Origin: Rhodobacter sp. Har01
GTDB taxonomy: Bacteria; Pseudomonadota; Alphaproteobacteria; Rhodobacterales; Rhodobacteraceae
NCBI RefSeq assembly: GCF_020564565.1
Contig: NZ_JAJCTD010000004.1
Location: 124,001 to 188,000, forward strand
Reading direction: 5' to 3'
Length of the DNA: 64,000 nucleotides
In this document: piece by piece, positions 44,832 to 54,800 of the stretch
How positions within the stretch are numbered: position 1 is the stretch's first letter
Layout of the letters: each line of letters starts with the position of its first letter
The notes under the pieces: generated by a model
The model's input: the letters and a program-made list of their open reading frames with translations, nothing else
Database searches by the model: none
What the model was told of the DNA's origin: nothing
Translations under genes and position numbers: made by a program

Positions 44832-46025
44832 ATGGCGCTTCCGATCCGGGATCAGCTGAAATACTGGGGCGCCGCCGCGGCGGCTTTCCTGGCCGTGTTG
44901 TGGTTTCTGGGCGACGTGATCCTGCCCTTCCTGGTGGGCGGGGCCATCGCCTATTTCCTGGACCCGCTGGCTGATCGGCTGGAGCGGGCGGGCCTTGGCC
45001 GCACCGCGGCGACGGCGCTGATCTCGATCCTGGCGCTGCTGGCGGTGACCCTGCTGGTGCTGGCGATCATCCCGACGCTGGTGAACCAGTTGACCGCGCT
45101 GGTGAACGCCGCGCCGGAAATCGCCACCCGGCTGCAGGGCTTCCTGCTGGAGCGGTTCCCCGACCTGGCCGATTCGACATCGACCATGCGGCAGACGCTG
45201 GCCAGCATCGCCGCGGCGATCCAGGAGCGCGGGCTGGCGCTGGCCAACGGGCTGATCAACTCGGCGCTTGGCGTGTTCTCGGTGGTGATCTTCATCGTCG
45301 TCGTGCCGGTGGTGGCGTTCTACCTGCTGCTGGACTGGGACCACATGGTCACCCGGATCGACGCGATGCTGCCACGCGACCATGCCCCCACCATCCGTCA
45401 GCTGGGGCGCGAGATCGACGCCGTCCTTGCCGGATTCGTGCGCGGGCAAGTCTCGGTCTGCCTGACGCTGGGGGCCTATTACGCCGGTGCGCTGATGCTG
45501 GCGGGGTTGCAGTTCGGCGTTATCGTCGGCGCCATCGCCGGGACGATCACCTTCATCCCCTATGTCGGCGCGCTGGTCGGCGGGGCGCTGGCGATCGGCC
45601 TGGCCTTGTTCCAGTTCTGGGGCGACTGGCTGCAGATCGGCATCGTTGCCGCGATCTTCGCCGCCGGCCAGTTCATCGAAGGCAACATCCTGACGCCCAA
45701 GCTGGTGGGCAAGTCGGTCGGCCTGCACCCGGTCTGGCTGCTGTTCGCGCTGTCGGCCTTCGGCACGCTGTTCGGCTTTGCCGGCATGCTGGTCGCCGTC
45801 CCGGTCGCCGCCTCGATCGGCGTGCTCACCCGCTTTGGGGTTGAGCAATACCAGTCCAGCCTGCTGTACCAGGGCCGCAGCCGGGCCGACGCGCTGGCCG
45901 CGGCGCAAAGCGCCCTTGCCACCGCCGCCGAGGCGACCCGCACCGCGGCCGAAGCGACCCGCACCGCCGCCGACAAGGCACAGGACGCTGCAGTGACGCC
46001 AAGGAAAGAGGCGAAGAAGGGGTGA
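44832..46025 (+). CDS. AI-2E transporter (PerM/YdiK) family permease
   Basis: 397 aa with about eight helices. FLGDVILPFLVGGAIAYFLDPLADRLERAGLGRTAATALI opens the family domain, and EGNILTPKLVGKSVGLHPVWLLFALSAFGTLFGFAGMLVAVPVAA is the C-terminal hallmark. The tail is soluble with a short Ala/Thr repeat (AAEATRT twice). The substrate is unknown; the family name does not imply autoinducer transport. GTGA overlap with hdaA, a conserved neighbour pair in alphaproteobacteria. Confidence 0.92.
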   Translation: MALPIRDQLKYWGAAAAAFLAVLWFLGDVILPFLVGGAIAYFLDPLADRLERAGLGRTAATALISILALLAVTLLVLAIIPTLVNQLTALVNAAPEIATRLQGFLLERFPDLADSTSTMRQTLASIAAAIQERGLALANGLINSALGVFSVVIFIVVVPVVAFYLLLDWDHMVTRIDAMLPRDHAPTIRQLGREIDAVLAGFVRGQVSVCLTLGAYYAGALMLAGLQFGVIVGAIAGTITFIPYVGALVGGALAIGLALFQFWGDWLQIGIVAAIFAAGQFIEGNILTPKLVGKSVGLHPVWLLFALSAFGTLFGFAGMLVAVPVAASIGVLTRFGVEQYQSSLLYQGRSRADALAAAQSALATAAEATRTAAEATRTAADKAQDAAVTPRKEAKKG

Positions 46026-46699
46026 TCCGGCAACTCGCCTTCGACCTGCCGTCGCGCCTGAACATGCGGCGCGAGGATTTCGTGGTCACGCCGGCCAACG
46101 CGCTGGCGCTGGCGCAGATCGACGGCTGGCGCGCCTGGCCGGACGGGCGCATGTTGCTGGCAGGCCCGCCCGGCGCGGGCAAGAGCCACCTGGCCGCGAT
46201 CTGGGCCGCCGAGACCGGTGCGGCACGGATTGCCGCCGCCGACCTTGCCGCGGCCGACCTGCCCGTCCTGGCGGCCCGGCCCGCCGTGGCGGTCGAGGAC
46301 GCCGAGGTCCTGGCTCAGGATCCGGCGGGCGAAGCGGCACTGCTTCATCTGCACAATCTTCTGGCAGGCCAGGGTCACCTTCTGGTGACCGCCGCCATGC
46401 CGCCGCGCGACTGGGGCATAGCCCTGCCGGACCTGTTGTCGCGGCTGCAGGCAATGCCGCTGGTGCGGCTTGACCCGCCCGACGACGCGCTGCTTTCGGC
46501 GGTGCTGGTCAAGCTGTTCGCCGACCGGCAACTGGCGGTGTCTGCGACCCTGATCCCCTGGCTGATCGCCCGCATGCCGCGGTCGATCGGCGCCGCACGG
46601 GCGCTGGTCGCTGCGCTGGACGCCCGGGCGCTGGCCGCAGGCCGCGCAATAAACCCCCGCCTTGCCGCCGAAATTCTGGACAGCACCGCGGACCAGTGA
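46022..46699 (+). CDS. hdaA: DnaA regulatory inactivator HdaA
   Basis: 225-aa DnaA-like AAA+ protein without the DNA-binding domain. N-terminal QLAFDLP is the sliding-clamp-binding motif. Walker A is GPPGAGKSH (about 48-56) and VAVEDAE fits Walker B. With the clamp it drives ATP hydrolysis on DnaA to limit re-initiation. GTG start overlapping the permease stop. Directly upstream of ppk1. Confidence 0.9.
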   Translation: MIRQLAFDLPSRLNMRREDFVVTPANALALAQIDGWRAWPDGRMLLAGPPGAGKSHLAAIWAAETGAARIAAADLAAADLPVLAARPAVAVEDAEVLAQDPAGEAALLHLHNLLAGQGHLLVTAAMPPRDWGIALPDLLSRLQAMPLVRLDPPDDALLSAVLVKLFADRQLAVSATLIPWLIARMPRSIGAARALVAALDARALAAGRAINPRLAAEILDSTADQ

Positions 46700-46719
46700 A
46701 ACAGTGTCATCATGCTGAC

Positions 46720-48948
46720 ATGCTTGCATTCGACAACGCGCCAATGACCAACGCCGATTTCCTGAAAGCCCCGTTTCCCGCCCCGGTCGACGTCGCAGCG
46801 GACGAGATCGCCAGCCAACGGCGCTTTTTCAACCGCGAGCTGTCCTGGCTGGCCTTCAACTGGCGCGTGCTGGACGAGGCCGCGAATCCGGCCGTGCCGC
46901 TTCTGGAGCGACTGCGCTTCCTGTCGATCTCGGCCACCAACCTGGACGAATTCTATACCGTCCGCGTCGCCGGCCTGCGCGCGCTGGTGCGCAACGGCAA
47001 TGTCATGCATTCCGAGGACGGCCGCAGCCCGGCCGAGCAGCTGACGCTGATCCACGCCGATGCACGGCAGTTGCTGCAGACCCAGCAGACCACCTACAAC
47101 GCGCTGAAGCGGGAAATGGACGCGGCCGGGATCGCCATTCTGTCGCGCAGCAAGCTGGCCGCGCGCGATCTGAAGTTCCTGGAGCAGCACTTTCTGACCA
47201 ATGTCTTCCCGGTGCTGTCGCCCTTGGCCATCGACCCCGCGCACCCCTTTCCCTTCATCCCCAACACCGGGTTTTCGCTGGCGCTGGAGCTTGAGCGCAA
47301 GAGCGACCGCCGCCCGCTGAAGGCGCTGTTGCCGATCCCGCAGCAGATCGCGCGGTTCGTCCGGCTTCCCGGCAAGGATGCCGAAACCCGCTTCCTGCCG
47401 CTGGAAGAACTGCTTCTGTTGCATCTGGACATGCTGTTCCCCGGCTATACCGACCGCGGGCACTGCCTGTTCCGCGTGCTGCGCGACAGCGACCTGGAAG
47501 TCGAGGAAGAGGCCGAGGATCTGGTCCGCGAATTCGAGGTGGCGCTGAAGCGGCGGCGGCGCGGCGAGGTGATCCGGCTGAAGATGTCCGCCGGCGCACC
47601 GGAAAGCCTGCGCGACCTGATCATGGAAGAGCTGAACGTCGCCCATGACGAGGCGGTCGAGGTCAAGGGCCTTCTGGGCATCGCCGACCTGAAGGAACTG
47701 GTGCTGTCCAGCCGGCCAGACCTGCTGTGGCCGCCCTTCACCCCGCGGGTGCCCGAGCGGGTGCAGGACCACGACGGCGACATGTTCGCCGCGATCCGGC
47801 AGAAGGACATCCTGCTGCACCACCCCTATGAGACCTTTGATCTGGTGATCCGCTTCCTGGAACAGGCGGCGCGCGACCCCAACGTGCTGGCGATCAAGCA
47901 GACGCTGTATCGCACCTCGTGGGACAGTCCGGTGGTTTCCGCGCTGTGCGAGGCGGCCGAGGCCGGCAAGTCGATCACCGCGCTGGTCGAGTTGAAGGCC
48001 CGCTTCGACGAGGCCGCCAACATCCGGCAGAGCCGCCGGCTGGAGCGCTCGGGCGCGCATGTCGTCTATGGCTTCATGCACCTGAAGACCCATGCGAAGA
48101 TCTCCACCGTGGTCCGGCGCGAAGGTGACAGTCTGGTGACCTATACCCACTACGGCACCGGCAACTATCACCCGATCACCGCCCGCATCTACACCGACCT
48201 CAGCTTTTTCACCTGCGATGCCGCGCTGGGGCGCGATGCGACCAAGGTTTTCAACTATCTGTCCGGCTATGTGCAGCCGCAGGGGCTGGAGAACCTGGCG
48301 ATCTCGCCGATCTCGCTCAAGCCGCGGCTGCTGGAACTGATCGCCGCCGAGGCCGAGCATGCCCGCGCCGGCCGGCCGGCCGAGATCTGGGCCAAGATGA
48401 ACAGCATGATCGACCCCGAGGTGATCGACGCGCTTTACGCTGCAAGCGCCGCCGGGGTGAAGATCAGCCTGATCGTGCGCGGCATCTGCGGCGTGCGGCC
48501 GGGCATCCGGGGCCTCAGCGAGAACATCCGGGTCAAGTCCATCGTCGGGCGCTTTCTCGAGCATTCGCGCATCGTCTGCTTCGGCAACGGCCACGGGCTG
48601 CCGGCCAAGAAGGCGCGGGTGTTCTTCAGTTCGGCCGACTGGATGGGCCGCAACCTGAGCCGGCGGGTCGAGACGCTGATCGAGGCCCTGAACCCGACGG
48701 TGAAAAGCCAGATCCTGAGCCAGATCATGGCCGCGAACCTGGCCGACGAGGCGCAGAGCTGGGTGCTGTCGCCCGACGGCAGCTATGCGCGCGACCTCGG
48801 AACCGACGGCGAACGGCTGTTCTCCTGCCACAAGTTCTTTATGGAGAATCCCTCGCTGTCCGGCCGTGGCACCGCCGGCGCCAAGGACGCGCCGCGCCTG
48901 GTGCCGGCGAAGGACGACGAGCCGCCCGCCGCCACCGCCGCCCGCTGA
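46720..48948 (+). CDS. ppk1: Polyphosphate kinase 1
   Basis: 742 aa from the ATG at 46720; an ATG at 46744 or a GTG at 46696 are alternatives. It has [18 protein letters not shown] at the N-terminal domain, [17 protein letters not shown] in the middle, [17 protein letters not shown], and [24 protein letters not shown] with the phosphorylated His. It makes polyphosphate from ATP at the membrane. Follows hdaA closely and is followed by ppx beyond a double-hairpin repeat. Confidence 0.96.
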   Translation: MLAFDNAPMTNADFLKAPFPAPVDVAADEIASQRRFFNRELSWLAFNWRVLDEAANPAVPLLERLRFLSISATNLDEFYTVRVAGLRALVRNGNVMHSEDGRSPAEQLTLIHADARQLLQTQQTTYNALKREMDAAGIAILSRSKLAARDLKFLEQHFLTNVFPVLSPLAIDPAHPFPFIPNTGFSLALELERKSDRRPLKALLPIPQQIARFVRLPGKDAETRFLPLEELLLLHLDMLFPGYTDRGHCLFRVLRDSDLEVEEEAEDLVREFEVALKRRRRGEVIRLKMSAGAPESLRDLIMEELNVAHDEAVEVKGLLGIADLKELVLSSRPDLLWPPFTPRVPERVQDHDGDMFAAIRQKDILLHHPYETFDLVIRFLEQAARDPNVLAIKQTLYRTSWDSPVVSALCEAAEAGKSITALVELKARFDEAANIRQSRRLERSGAHVVYGFMHLKTHAKISTVVRREGDSLVTYTHYGTGNYHPITARIYTDLSFFTCDAALGRDATKVFNYLSGYVQPQGLENLAISPISLKPRLLELIAAEAEHARAGRPAEIWAKMNSMIDPEVIDALYAASAAGVKISLIVRGICGVRPGIRGLSENIRVKSIVGRFLEHSRIVCFGNGHGLPAKKARVFFSSADWMGRNLSRRVETLIEALNPTVKSQILSQIMAANLADEAQSWVLSPDGSYARDLGTDGERLFSCHKFFMENPSLSGRGTAGAKDAPRLVPAKDDEPPAATAAR

Positions 48949-48959
48949 CCGCGGCAAGG

Positions 48960-49008
48960 CGGAATTCGAAGTCGAATTCCGTCCCCGATTTCCGGCTTCG
49001 GAAATCGG
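48960..49008. repeat. Double-hairpin intergenic repeat, copy 5
   Basis: Stem A is CGGAATTCGA (48960-48969) with TCGAATTCCG (48972-48981). Stem B is CCGATTTCCG (48985-48994) with CGGAAATCGG (48999-49008) around GCTT. It begins 12 bases after the ppk1 stop and sits between the codirectional ppk1 and ppx. Stem A is base-for-base the same as in copy 1. Confidence 0.87.
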
Positions 49009-49091
49009 CCTTCCTGAACCGCTGCGCCTTCGGGTTGACCCTCCCGCGCCGCAGCGCCAAGCTTTCGCCACGACGCTGGGGGAATCGCGCC

Positions 49092-50648
49092 ATGACCGCT
49101 GACGGACACACGCCCGCGCAGGACGACGACTGGGAACCCTTTGGCCGGCCGCTGTTCGAAGATCCCTCGACCCGCGCCCTGTCGCGGGTGGGCGTGGTCG
49201 ACGTCGGCTCGAACTCGGTCCGCATGGTGGTGTTCGACGGCGCCGCCCGCAGCCCGGCCTATTTCTACAACGAAAAGATCATGTGCGGCCTGGGCAAGGG
49301 CCTGGCCGAGACCGGCCGGCTGAACCCCGAAGGCCGCCGGCGCGCCCTGGTGGCACTGAAGCGCTTTGCCCTGCTGGCCCGCGGCATGGGCATCGACCCT
49401 CTCACCGTCATCGCCACCGCGGCCACCCGCGAGGCCAGCGACGGCCCCGGGTTCCAGGACGAGGTCTTCGGCGAGACCGGCCTGCGCCTGCATGTCATCG
49501 ACGGCGACGAAGAGGCCCGGCTTTCGGCCCAGGGCGTGCTGCTGGGCTGGCCCGACGCGCGCGGCATCGTCTGCGACATGGGCGGCAACTCGATGGAACT
49601 GGCGCGGATCAGCGGCGGCAAGGTGGGCCGCCGGGTCACCACCCCGCTTGGCCCGTTCCGGATGCAGCAGGTCGAAGGCGGGCCGCGCAGACGTCTTGCC
49701 CACATCGACCGCATCCTGCGTGCCGCGCAAGGCCAGATCGCCTCGCACGGCGAGCGCATCTACCTGGTCGGCGGCAGTTGGCGCGTCATCGCGCGGCTGG
49801 ACATGGAGCGGCGCAACTACCCGCTGACGGTGCTGCACGAATACCGCATGACGCCGCAGGGCCTGCTGGACACGCTGGACTGGATCGCCGCCTCGGACCT
49901 GGCCATGCTGCGTGTCCGCACCGGAACCTCGGCCGAACGCATGGAGCTTGTCCCGCTGGCCGGAGAAGTGCTGCGCGAGGTCATCAAGGTGCTGAAACCG
50001 ACCGAGATCGACGTCTCGGCCTATGGCATCCGCGAGGGCCTGCTGTACGAACAGATGCCGGAAAAGCTGCGCGCCCGCGACCCGCTGCTGGAAGCGGCCC
50101 GGATGAGCGAGATCACCCAGGCCCGGATGCCGGGATTCGGCAAGAAGCTGTATTACTTCCTGGAACCCCTGTTCAAGGACTGGCCCAAGGACCGCCTGCG
50201 CCTGGCGCGCGCCGCCTGCCTGTTGCACGACACCACCTGGCGCGCCCACCCCGACTACCGCGCCGAGGCCTGTTTCGACAATGCCACCCGCGCCAACCTT
50301 GGCGGGCTGGACCACCCCGGCCGGGTGTTTCTGGGCCTGTCGCTGTTGCACCGCTACAAGAACAGCCGCACCGGCAGCCGGATGGAACCGCTGTTCCGCC
50401 TGCTGTCGGATGAGGAAATCGCCAAGGCCGAGGTGTTGGGCAAGGCGATGCGCTTCGGCGCGATGTTCTCGGTCGGCGACCCTGCCAATGCCGGACAACT
50501 GGTCTGGCGGCCGAGGAAGCGCGTTCTGGAGCTGTCGCTGACCGAGGAAGGCGCCGGACTGTTCGGCGAGGTGGCGCAGGCCCGCTTTGCCTCGCTGGCG
50601 CTGGCGATGAAGGCGCAGACCGAAGTGATCCTGTTGCCGTGTCCCTGA
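49092..50648 (+). CDS. ppx: Exopolyphosphatase (Ppx/GppA family)
   Basis: 518 aa. The ATPase-fold motifs are VGVVDVGSNSVRMVVFDG (phosphate 1), VIATAATREASDG, GDEEARLSAQGVLLG and VCDMGGNSMELARI (phosphate 2). A C-terminal HD-like helical region follows. It degrades polyphosphate from its ends, opposing PPK1. The last bases overlap the VOC gene start by ten. Confidence 0.95.
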   Translation: MTADGHTPAQDDDWEPFGRPLFEDPSTRALSRVGVVDVGSNSVRMVVFDGAARSPAYFYNEKIMCGLGKGLAETGRLNPEGRRRALVALKRFALLARGMGIDPLTVIATAATREASDGPGFQDEVFGETGLRLHVIDGDEEARLSAQGVLLGWPDARGIVCDMGGNSMELARISGGKVGRRVTTPLGPFRMQQVEGGPRRRLAHIDRILRAAQGQIASHGERIYLVGGSWRVIARLDMERRNYPLTVLHEYRMTPQGLLDTLDWIAASDLAMLRVRTGTSAERMELVPLAGEVLREVIKVLKPTEIDVSAYGIREGLLYEQMPEKLRARDPLLEAARMSEITQARMPGFGKKLYYFLEPLFKDWPKDRLRLARAACLLHDTTWRAHPDYRAEACFDNATRANLGGLDHPGRVFLGLSLLHRYKNSRTGSRMEPLFRLLSDEEIAKAEVLGKAMRFGAMFSVGDPANAGQLVWRPRKRVLELSLTEEGAGLFGEVAQARFASLALAMKAQTEVILLPCP

Positions 50649-51256
50649 TCCTTGACCACCTGGCCATTTCGGCCACCAGCCTTGCCGAAGGCGTCGCCGC
50701 GGTGGAAGCCTGCCTTGGCGTTGCCATGGCCGGCGGGGGCGAGCACCCGCTGATGGCCACCCACAACCGCCTGCTGGGGCTGGGCGATCTGTACCTTGAG
50801 GTGATCGCGGCCAATCCGGACGCCCCGCCCCCCGGCCGCCCGCGCTGGTTCGATCTTGACCGCTTTTCCGGCCCGCCACGGCTGACCAACTGGATCTGTC
50901 GCTGTGACGACATCGCCGCCGAACTGGCGCTGTCTCCGCCCGGCACCGGCCGCCCCATCGCCCTGCAACGCGGCGATTTCCGCTGGCAGATGGCGGTACC
51001 CGACGATGGCCGCCTGCCGTTCGACGATGCCTTTCCGGCGCTGATCCAGTGGCATGGCGCGCTGCACCCCGCCCCGCTGCTGCCCGAAAGCGGCATCCGT
51101 CTGGCCCGGCTGGAGATCGCCCATCCCCAGGCCGAAGCCCTGCGCGCGGCGCTGGCGGACCGCCTGGACGATCCGCGCGTGCATCTCTTGCCCGGCCCGG
51201 AAAAGGCATTGCGGGCGACTTTCGACACCCCCCGGGGCGCGCGGACCTTCGCATGA
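50639..51256 (+). CDS. VOC (glyoxalase-like) family protein
   Basis: 205 aa. It opens LILDHLAISATSLAEGVAAVEACLGV, with the metal-type His of glyoxalase-like domains, then HNRLLGLGDLYLEVIAANPDAPPPGRPRWFDLD. This variant (Glyoxalase_3-like) is common and uncharacterised. GTG start overlapping ppx by ten bases; it overlaps the GNAT gene by four. Confidence 0.82.
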   Translation: MSLILDHLAISATSLAEGVAAVEACLGVAMAGGGEHPLMATHNRLLGLGDLYLEVIAANPDAPPPGRPRWFDLDRFSGPPRLTNWICRCDDIAAELALSPPGTGRPIALQRGDFRWQMAVPDDGRLPFDDAFPALIQWHGALHPAPLLPESGIRLARLEIAHPQAEALRAALADRLDDPRVHLLPGPEKALRATFDTPRGARTFA

Positions 51257-51738
51257 TCCGCCCCGCCACCGCCATGGACGCCCCGGCCCTGGCCGCGCTG
51301 TGGAACCCCTGGATCATCGACACCGCGGCCACCTTCAACCCGACCCCGAAGGCGCCGCAAGAGATTGCCCGGCTGATCGAAGCCCGCCGCACCGAGGGGC
51401 ACGCCTTCCTGGTGGCCGAACCCGGCGGCGAGGTTCTTGGCTTTGCCACCTATGCCCAGTTCCGCGGCGGCGCCGGCTATGCCCGGACGATGGAGCACAC
51501 CGTGATCCTGGCCGAGGCGTCCCGTGGCCGGGGCATCGGCCGGGCACTGATGCAGGCGCTGGAAGCCCATGCCCGCGCCGCCGGGGCGCACCAGATGATC
51601 GCCGGGGTCTCGGGCGAGAACCCCGAGGGCCGCGCCTTTCACGACCGCCTGGGTTACCGGCTGATCGCCACCGTCCCGCAGGCCGGCTACAAGTTCGGTC
51701 GATTCATGGACCTGTGGCTGATGCAGAAATTCCTCTGA
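51253..51738 (+). CDS. GNAT family N-acetyltransferase (phosphinothricin/MddA-like)
   Basis: 161 aa. MIRPATAMDAPALAALWNPWI opens the fold and VILAEASRGRGIGRALMQALEAHA carries the acetyl-CoA loop (RGRGIG). FHDRLGYRLIATVPQAGYKFGRFMDLWLMQK resembles acetyltransferases acting on phosphinothricin or methionine sulfone/sulfoximine. The exact substrate is not known. ATGA overlap with the VOC gene. Confidence 0.88.
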   Translation: MIRPATAMDAPALAALWNPWIIDTAATFNPTPKAPQEIARLIEARRTEGHAFLVAEPGGEVLGFATYAQFRGGAGYARTMEHTVILAEASRGRGIGRALMQALEAHARAAGAHQMIAGVSGENPEGRAFHDRLGYRLIATVPQAGYKFGRFMDLWLMQKFL

Positions 51739-51770
51739 CATTCCCTGCGGCTGCCGCTAATCTCGCGCCC

Positions 51771-52484
51771 ATGTCGATCTGGACCCGCATCGCCGATGCC
51801 CTTGCGGCCCTGACCGGAGGGGAACCCCTGTCGGTGGTCTTCGACCACCTGCGCGCCGCCCCCGCGCCCGAGAAATCGGTCGGCTTCACCATCGCCGTCA
51901 TCGCCCTGGGCGCCAAGATGGCCAAGGCAGATGGCGTGGTCACCCGCGACGAGGTGACCGCCTTTCGCCGCATCTTCACGCTGCCGCGCGCCGAAGAGAA
52001 GCACGCCGCGCGCGTCTTCGACCTGGCCCGGCAGGACGTGGCCGGCTTCGATGCCTATGCCGCCAAGACCGCCCGCCTGTTCAACCCTGCGGGCGCGCGG
52101 CTTTGCGCGAACGACCACCACATCCTGCTGGACGTTCTTGAGGCGCTGTTCACCATCGCGCTGGCCGACGGCAGCTACCACGCCGGCGAGGACGCCTTTC
52201 TGAGCCATGTCGCCGATGTCTTCGGGCTGGACGAGGCCTGTTTCCGCGCCGTCCGTGCCCGGCTAGTCGAGGGCGCCCCGCGCGACCCCCATGAGGTGCT
52301 GGGCCTGCCCCCCGGCGCGACCCTGGCCGAGGCCCGCGCCGCCTGGAAGGATCTGGTGCGCGACTGCCACCCCGACGTGATGCAGGCCCGCGGCTTGCCG
52401 CCCGAAGCGGTGCGTCTGGCCGAACGCCGGCTGATCGCGATCAACGCCGCCTGGGCGCAGCTTTCCGGCAAGGTTGCCGCCTGA
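51771..52484 (+). CDS. TerB-DnaJ (DjlA-like) co-chaperone
   Basis: 237 aa. A TerB-like helical domain spans about 35-155 (VGFTIAVIALGAKMAKADGVVTRDEV and LFTIALADGSYHAGEDAFL). A C-terminal J domain runs from about 172, with the HPD motif in VRDCHPDVMQARG. It should stimulate DnaK; unlike DjlA of enterobacteria no N-terminal membrane helix is visible. TGATG overlap with the EEP gene downstream. Confidence 0.9.
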   Translation: MSIWTRIADALAALTGGEPLSVVFDHLRAAPAPEKSVGFTIAVIALGAKMAKADGVVTRDEVTAFRRIFTLPRAEEKHAARVFDLARQDVAGFDAYAAKTARLFNPAGARLCANDHHILLDVLEALFTIALADGSYHAGEDAFLSHVADVFGLDEACFRAVRARLVEGAPRDPHEVLGLPPGATLAEARAAWKDLVRDCHPDVMQARGLPPEAVRLAERRLIAINAAWAQLSGKVAA

Positions 52485-53590
52485 TGCCGCCGGCCGGCAG
52501 CCTGCGCCTGGCAACCTACAACGTCGAATGGTTCAACGCGCTGTTCACCGACAACGGCCGCCTGCGCGAAGACCGCGGCCCCTCGGCCCGCCACAAGATC
52601 AGCCGCGCCGAGCAGCTGGGGGCGCTGGGCATCGTCTTCACCGCGCTGGACGCCGACGGGATCATGGTGATCGAAGCCCCGGATACCGGCACTCGCCGAT
52701 CCACCGTGCGGGCGCTGGAAAACTTCGGCCGCGCCTTCGGCCTGCGCACCAGCCGCTGCGTGCATGGCTACAACTCGGAAACCGAGCAGGAGATCGCCTT
52801 TCTGTATGACCCTGCCCGGCTGACGCCCCGGCACGACCCGCGCGGCAACCAGCTGACGCTGGGCGCCGTGGACGGCACCCCCTCGCCGCGCTTTGACGGC
52901 GCCTTCCGCTATGATCTGGACACCGATCTGTCGCCGGAGCTGATCCGCTTCTCGAAGCCGCCGCTTGAACTGGAGATAGAGCTTGCCGGCGGCGGCGTGC
53001 TGCGGGTGATCGGGGTGCATGCGAAATCCAAGGCCCCGCACGGCGCGAACGGCGCCGCCGAGCTGATGCGGCTCTCGATCGACAACCGGCGCAAGCAGCT
53101 GGCGCAGTGCATCTGGATTCGCCGCCGGGTCGAAGAGCATCTTGCCCGGGGCGAAAGCCTGATCGTCATGGGCGATTTCAACGACGGCCCCGGGCTGGAC
53201 GAGTTCGAGCGCCTGTTCGGCCATTCCGGGGTGGAAATCGTGCTGGGCAGCGACGCGCCACGGCCGCTGCGCCTGACCGAACCGCATGCTGCCATGGCGC
53301 TGCAAAGCCGGGTGGCGATGGCGCCGACCTCGGCGCGGTTCTGGCACGGGCCGACGAAGCACTATTTCGAGGCGCTGCTTGATTTCGTCATGGTCTCGCC
53401 CGATCTGGCCGCGCGCAATCCCGACTGGCGCATCTGGCATCCGTTCAACGATCCCGGCGTTTCGGCCGTGCCCGAGTTGCGCGAGGCGCTGCTGCAGGCC
53501 TCGGACCACTTTCCGGTCACGATCGACCTGCCGCTGGCCCCGCCCCGCAAGGGCAGTGGTGAGGGGGCTAAAGTGAACGGGCAATCGTGA
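52484..53590 (+). CDS. Endonuclease/exonuclease/phosphatase family protein
   Basis: 368 aa. RLATYNVEWFNALF contains the family's catalytic Asn, IVMGDFNDGPG the D-x-N motif, and SDHFPVTIDLPL the terminal DH. It could act on DNA, phospholipid or nucleotide; the sequence does not decide. No signal peptide is seen. Overlaps the TerB-DnaJ stop by one base. Confidence 0.85.
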   Translation: MPPAGSLRLATYNVEWFNALFTDNGRLREDRGPSARHKISRAEQLGALGIVFTALDADGIMVIEAPDTGTRRSTVRALENFGRAFGLRTSRCVHGYNSETEQEIAFLYDPARLTPRHDPRGNQLTLGAVDGTPSPRFDGAFRYDLDTDLSPELIRFSKPPLELEIELAGGGVLRVIGVHAKSKAPHGANGAAELMRLSIDNRRKQLAQCIWIRRRVEEHLARGESLIVMGDFNDGPGLDEFERLFGHSGVEIVLGSDAPRPLRLTEPHAAMALQSRVAMAPTSARFWHGPTKHYFEALLDFVMVSPDLAARNPDWRIWHPFNDPGVSAVPELREALLQASDHFPVTIDLPLAPPRKGSGEGAKVNGQS

Positions 53591-53648
53591 TTTGCGAAAC
53601 CGCCGCGCGCTTCCCATATTGGAGGCGTGCCGCTGCAAGGGAAAGCCG

Positions 53649-54041
53649 ATGAAACCCGCTGCCGCCAGTCTGGCCTTGGGCCTTGCAATGGGCCTTGTGC
53701 TGGCCCCGCCCCTGTGTGCCGAAGACCTTGCGCCCAAGCCCGCGCCCGATGACGACGGGTTTTCGCTGATGGAGGAGGGCGCCAAGCTGATCCTCCGGGG
53801 CATGATGGACGAGATGGAACCCGCCTTCCAGGAAATGGACAAGGCGCTGACCGAGATCAAGCCGATGATGCAGGAGTTGGCGCCCCGGCTGAAAGAGCTG
53901 GTCGTGCTGCTGGGCGACCTCGAGAACTTCCACCCGCCCGAGGTCTTGCCCAACGGCGACGTGCTGATCCGGCGCAAGGTGCCGCTGGTGCCGAAGATCG
54001 GCCCGCAGCTTCCCGGGCCGCACGGCGAGATCGAACTCTAG
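53649..54041 (+). CDS. Exported protein of unknown function
   Basis: 130 aa. A signal peptide (MKPAAASLALGLAMGLVLAPPLCAED) precedes an acidic helical region (LILRGMMDEMEPAFQEMDKALTEIKPMMQELAPRLKELVVLLGDL), possibly coiled-coil. It ends with a Pro-rich tail NFHPPEVLPNGDVLIRRK. Orthologues are common in Rhodobacterales without a known role. It is 58 bases from the EEP gene on the same strand. Confidence 0.78.
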   Translation: MKPAAASLALGLAMGLVLAPPLCAEDLAPKPAPDDDGFSLMEEGAKLILRGMMDEMEPAFQEMDKALTEIKPMMQELAPRLKELVVLLGDLENFHPPEVLPNGDVLIRRKVPLVPKIGPQLPGPHGEIEL

Positions 54042-54125
54042 CCGCCCGCCGCAACCCGGCCGCAGGTCGGCGCATTGCCTGGCGAGACGTCCGCGCGGGG
54101 ATGGATTTCGGCCGCCGCCCGGCGA

Positions 54126-54578
54126 TCAGGCCGGACCCTCATCGACCCGGATCAGGGTCTGCTGGCCGGTGGCGACATGGACCCGGCGGTCGTCGTCCAG
54201 GGCATGCACCTCAAGCTGACAGACGGTCAGCCGCCGCCCGGCCTTGATCACCCGACCCTCGGCCTCGACCGCCGCTCCCCGGGCCGGCCGCAACAGGTTC
54301 AGCTTGAACTCCACCGTCAGCACCTCGCTGCCGGCCGGAAACAGCGTGAGGCCGGCATAGCCGCCCGCGCTGTCGGCGACGGTCGCCAGGCCGCCGGCAT
54401 GGAAATAGCCGTGCTGCTGCGTCAGTTCGGGCCGGAACGGCAGGCGGATGGTCACCACGCCCTGCGCAACCCGGCCCATCTGGGCCCCCAGAAGCGCCAT
54501 CAGGCCCTGACGGGCGAAACTCTCGCGCACCCGCTGTTCGTCCGCCGCCTTGGCCGGTGCCCCGATCTGCAGCGCCAT
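54126..54578 (-). CDS. PaaI-type hotdog thioesterase
   Basis: 150 aa. PELTQQHGYFHAGGLATVADSAGGYAGLTLFPAGSEVLTVEFKLNLLRPA shows the hotdog fold with the HGG-type motif (HxGGLATVAD). It probably hydrolyses an acyl- or aryl-CoA thioester. The ATG at 54578 was chosen because the domain begins shortly after; the longer frame reads through a non-conserved region. It is the last minus-strand gene before the arsenic locus, 223 bases downstream of the DUF2478 stop. Confidence 0.87.
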   Translation of the reverse strand: MALQIGAPAKAADEQRVRESFARQGLMALLGAQMGRVAQGVVTIRLPFRPELTQQHGYFHAGGLATVADSAGGYAGLTLFPAGSEVLTVEFKLNLLRPARGAAVEAEGRVIKAGRRLTVCQLEVHALDDDRRVHVATGQQTLIRVDEGPA

Positions 54579-54800
54579 CTCCCGGCCCTCCGTTTGCCCC
54601 GCCCCTCTCCTGCATAGGACGATTGCCGGTCGCACACAAACCCGGCCCGCCGACCACACCGACTCGGCCGTCCGCCCGGCGGGGTTGATGCGGTCGATCC
54701 TGACCGTGACACGGCCCATCGCCGGACGCTCTTGAAGCTGATCCAACGGTCCGCGACCCGCGCACCCCGCCCCGGCCGATCGGTGGGATGGCGGGAACGG

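Noticed and set aside
46375..49071. Minus-strand frame of 898 codons opposite hdaA and ppk1
   Set aside because: Mirror frame of real genes with clear motifs on the plus strand.
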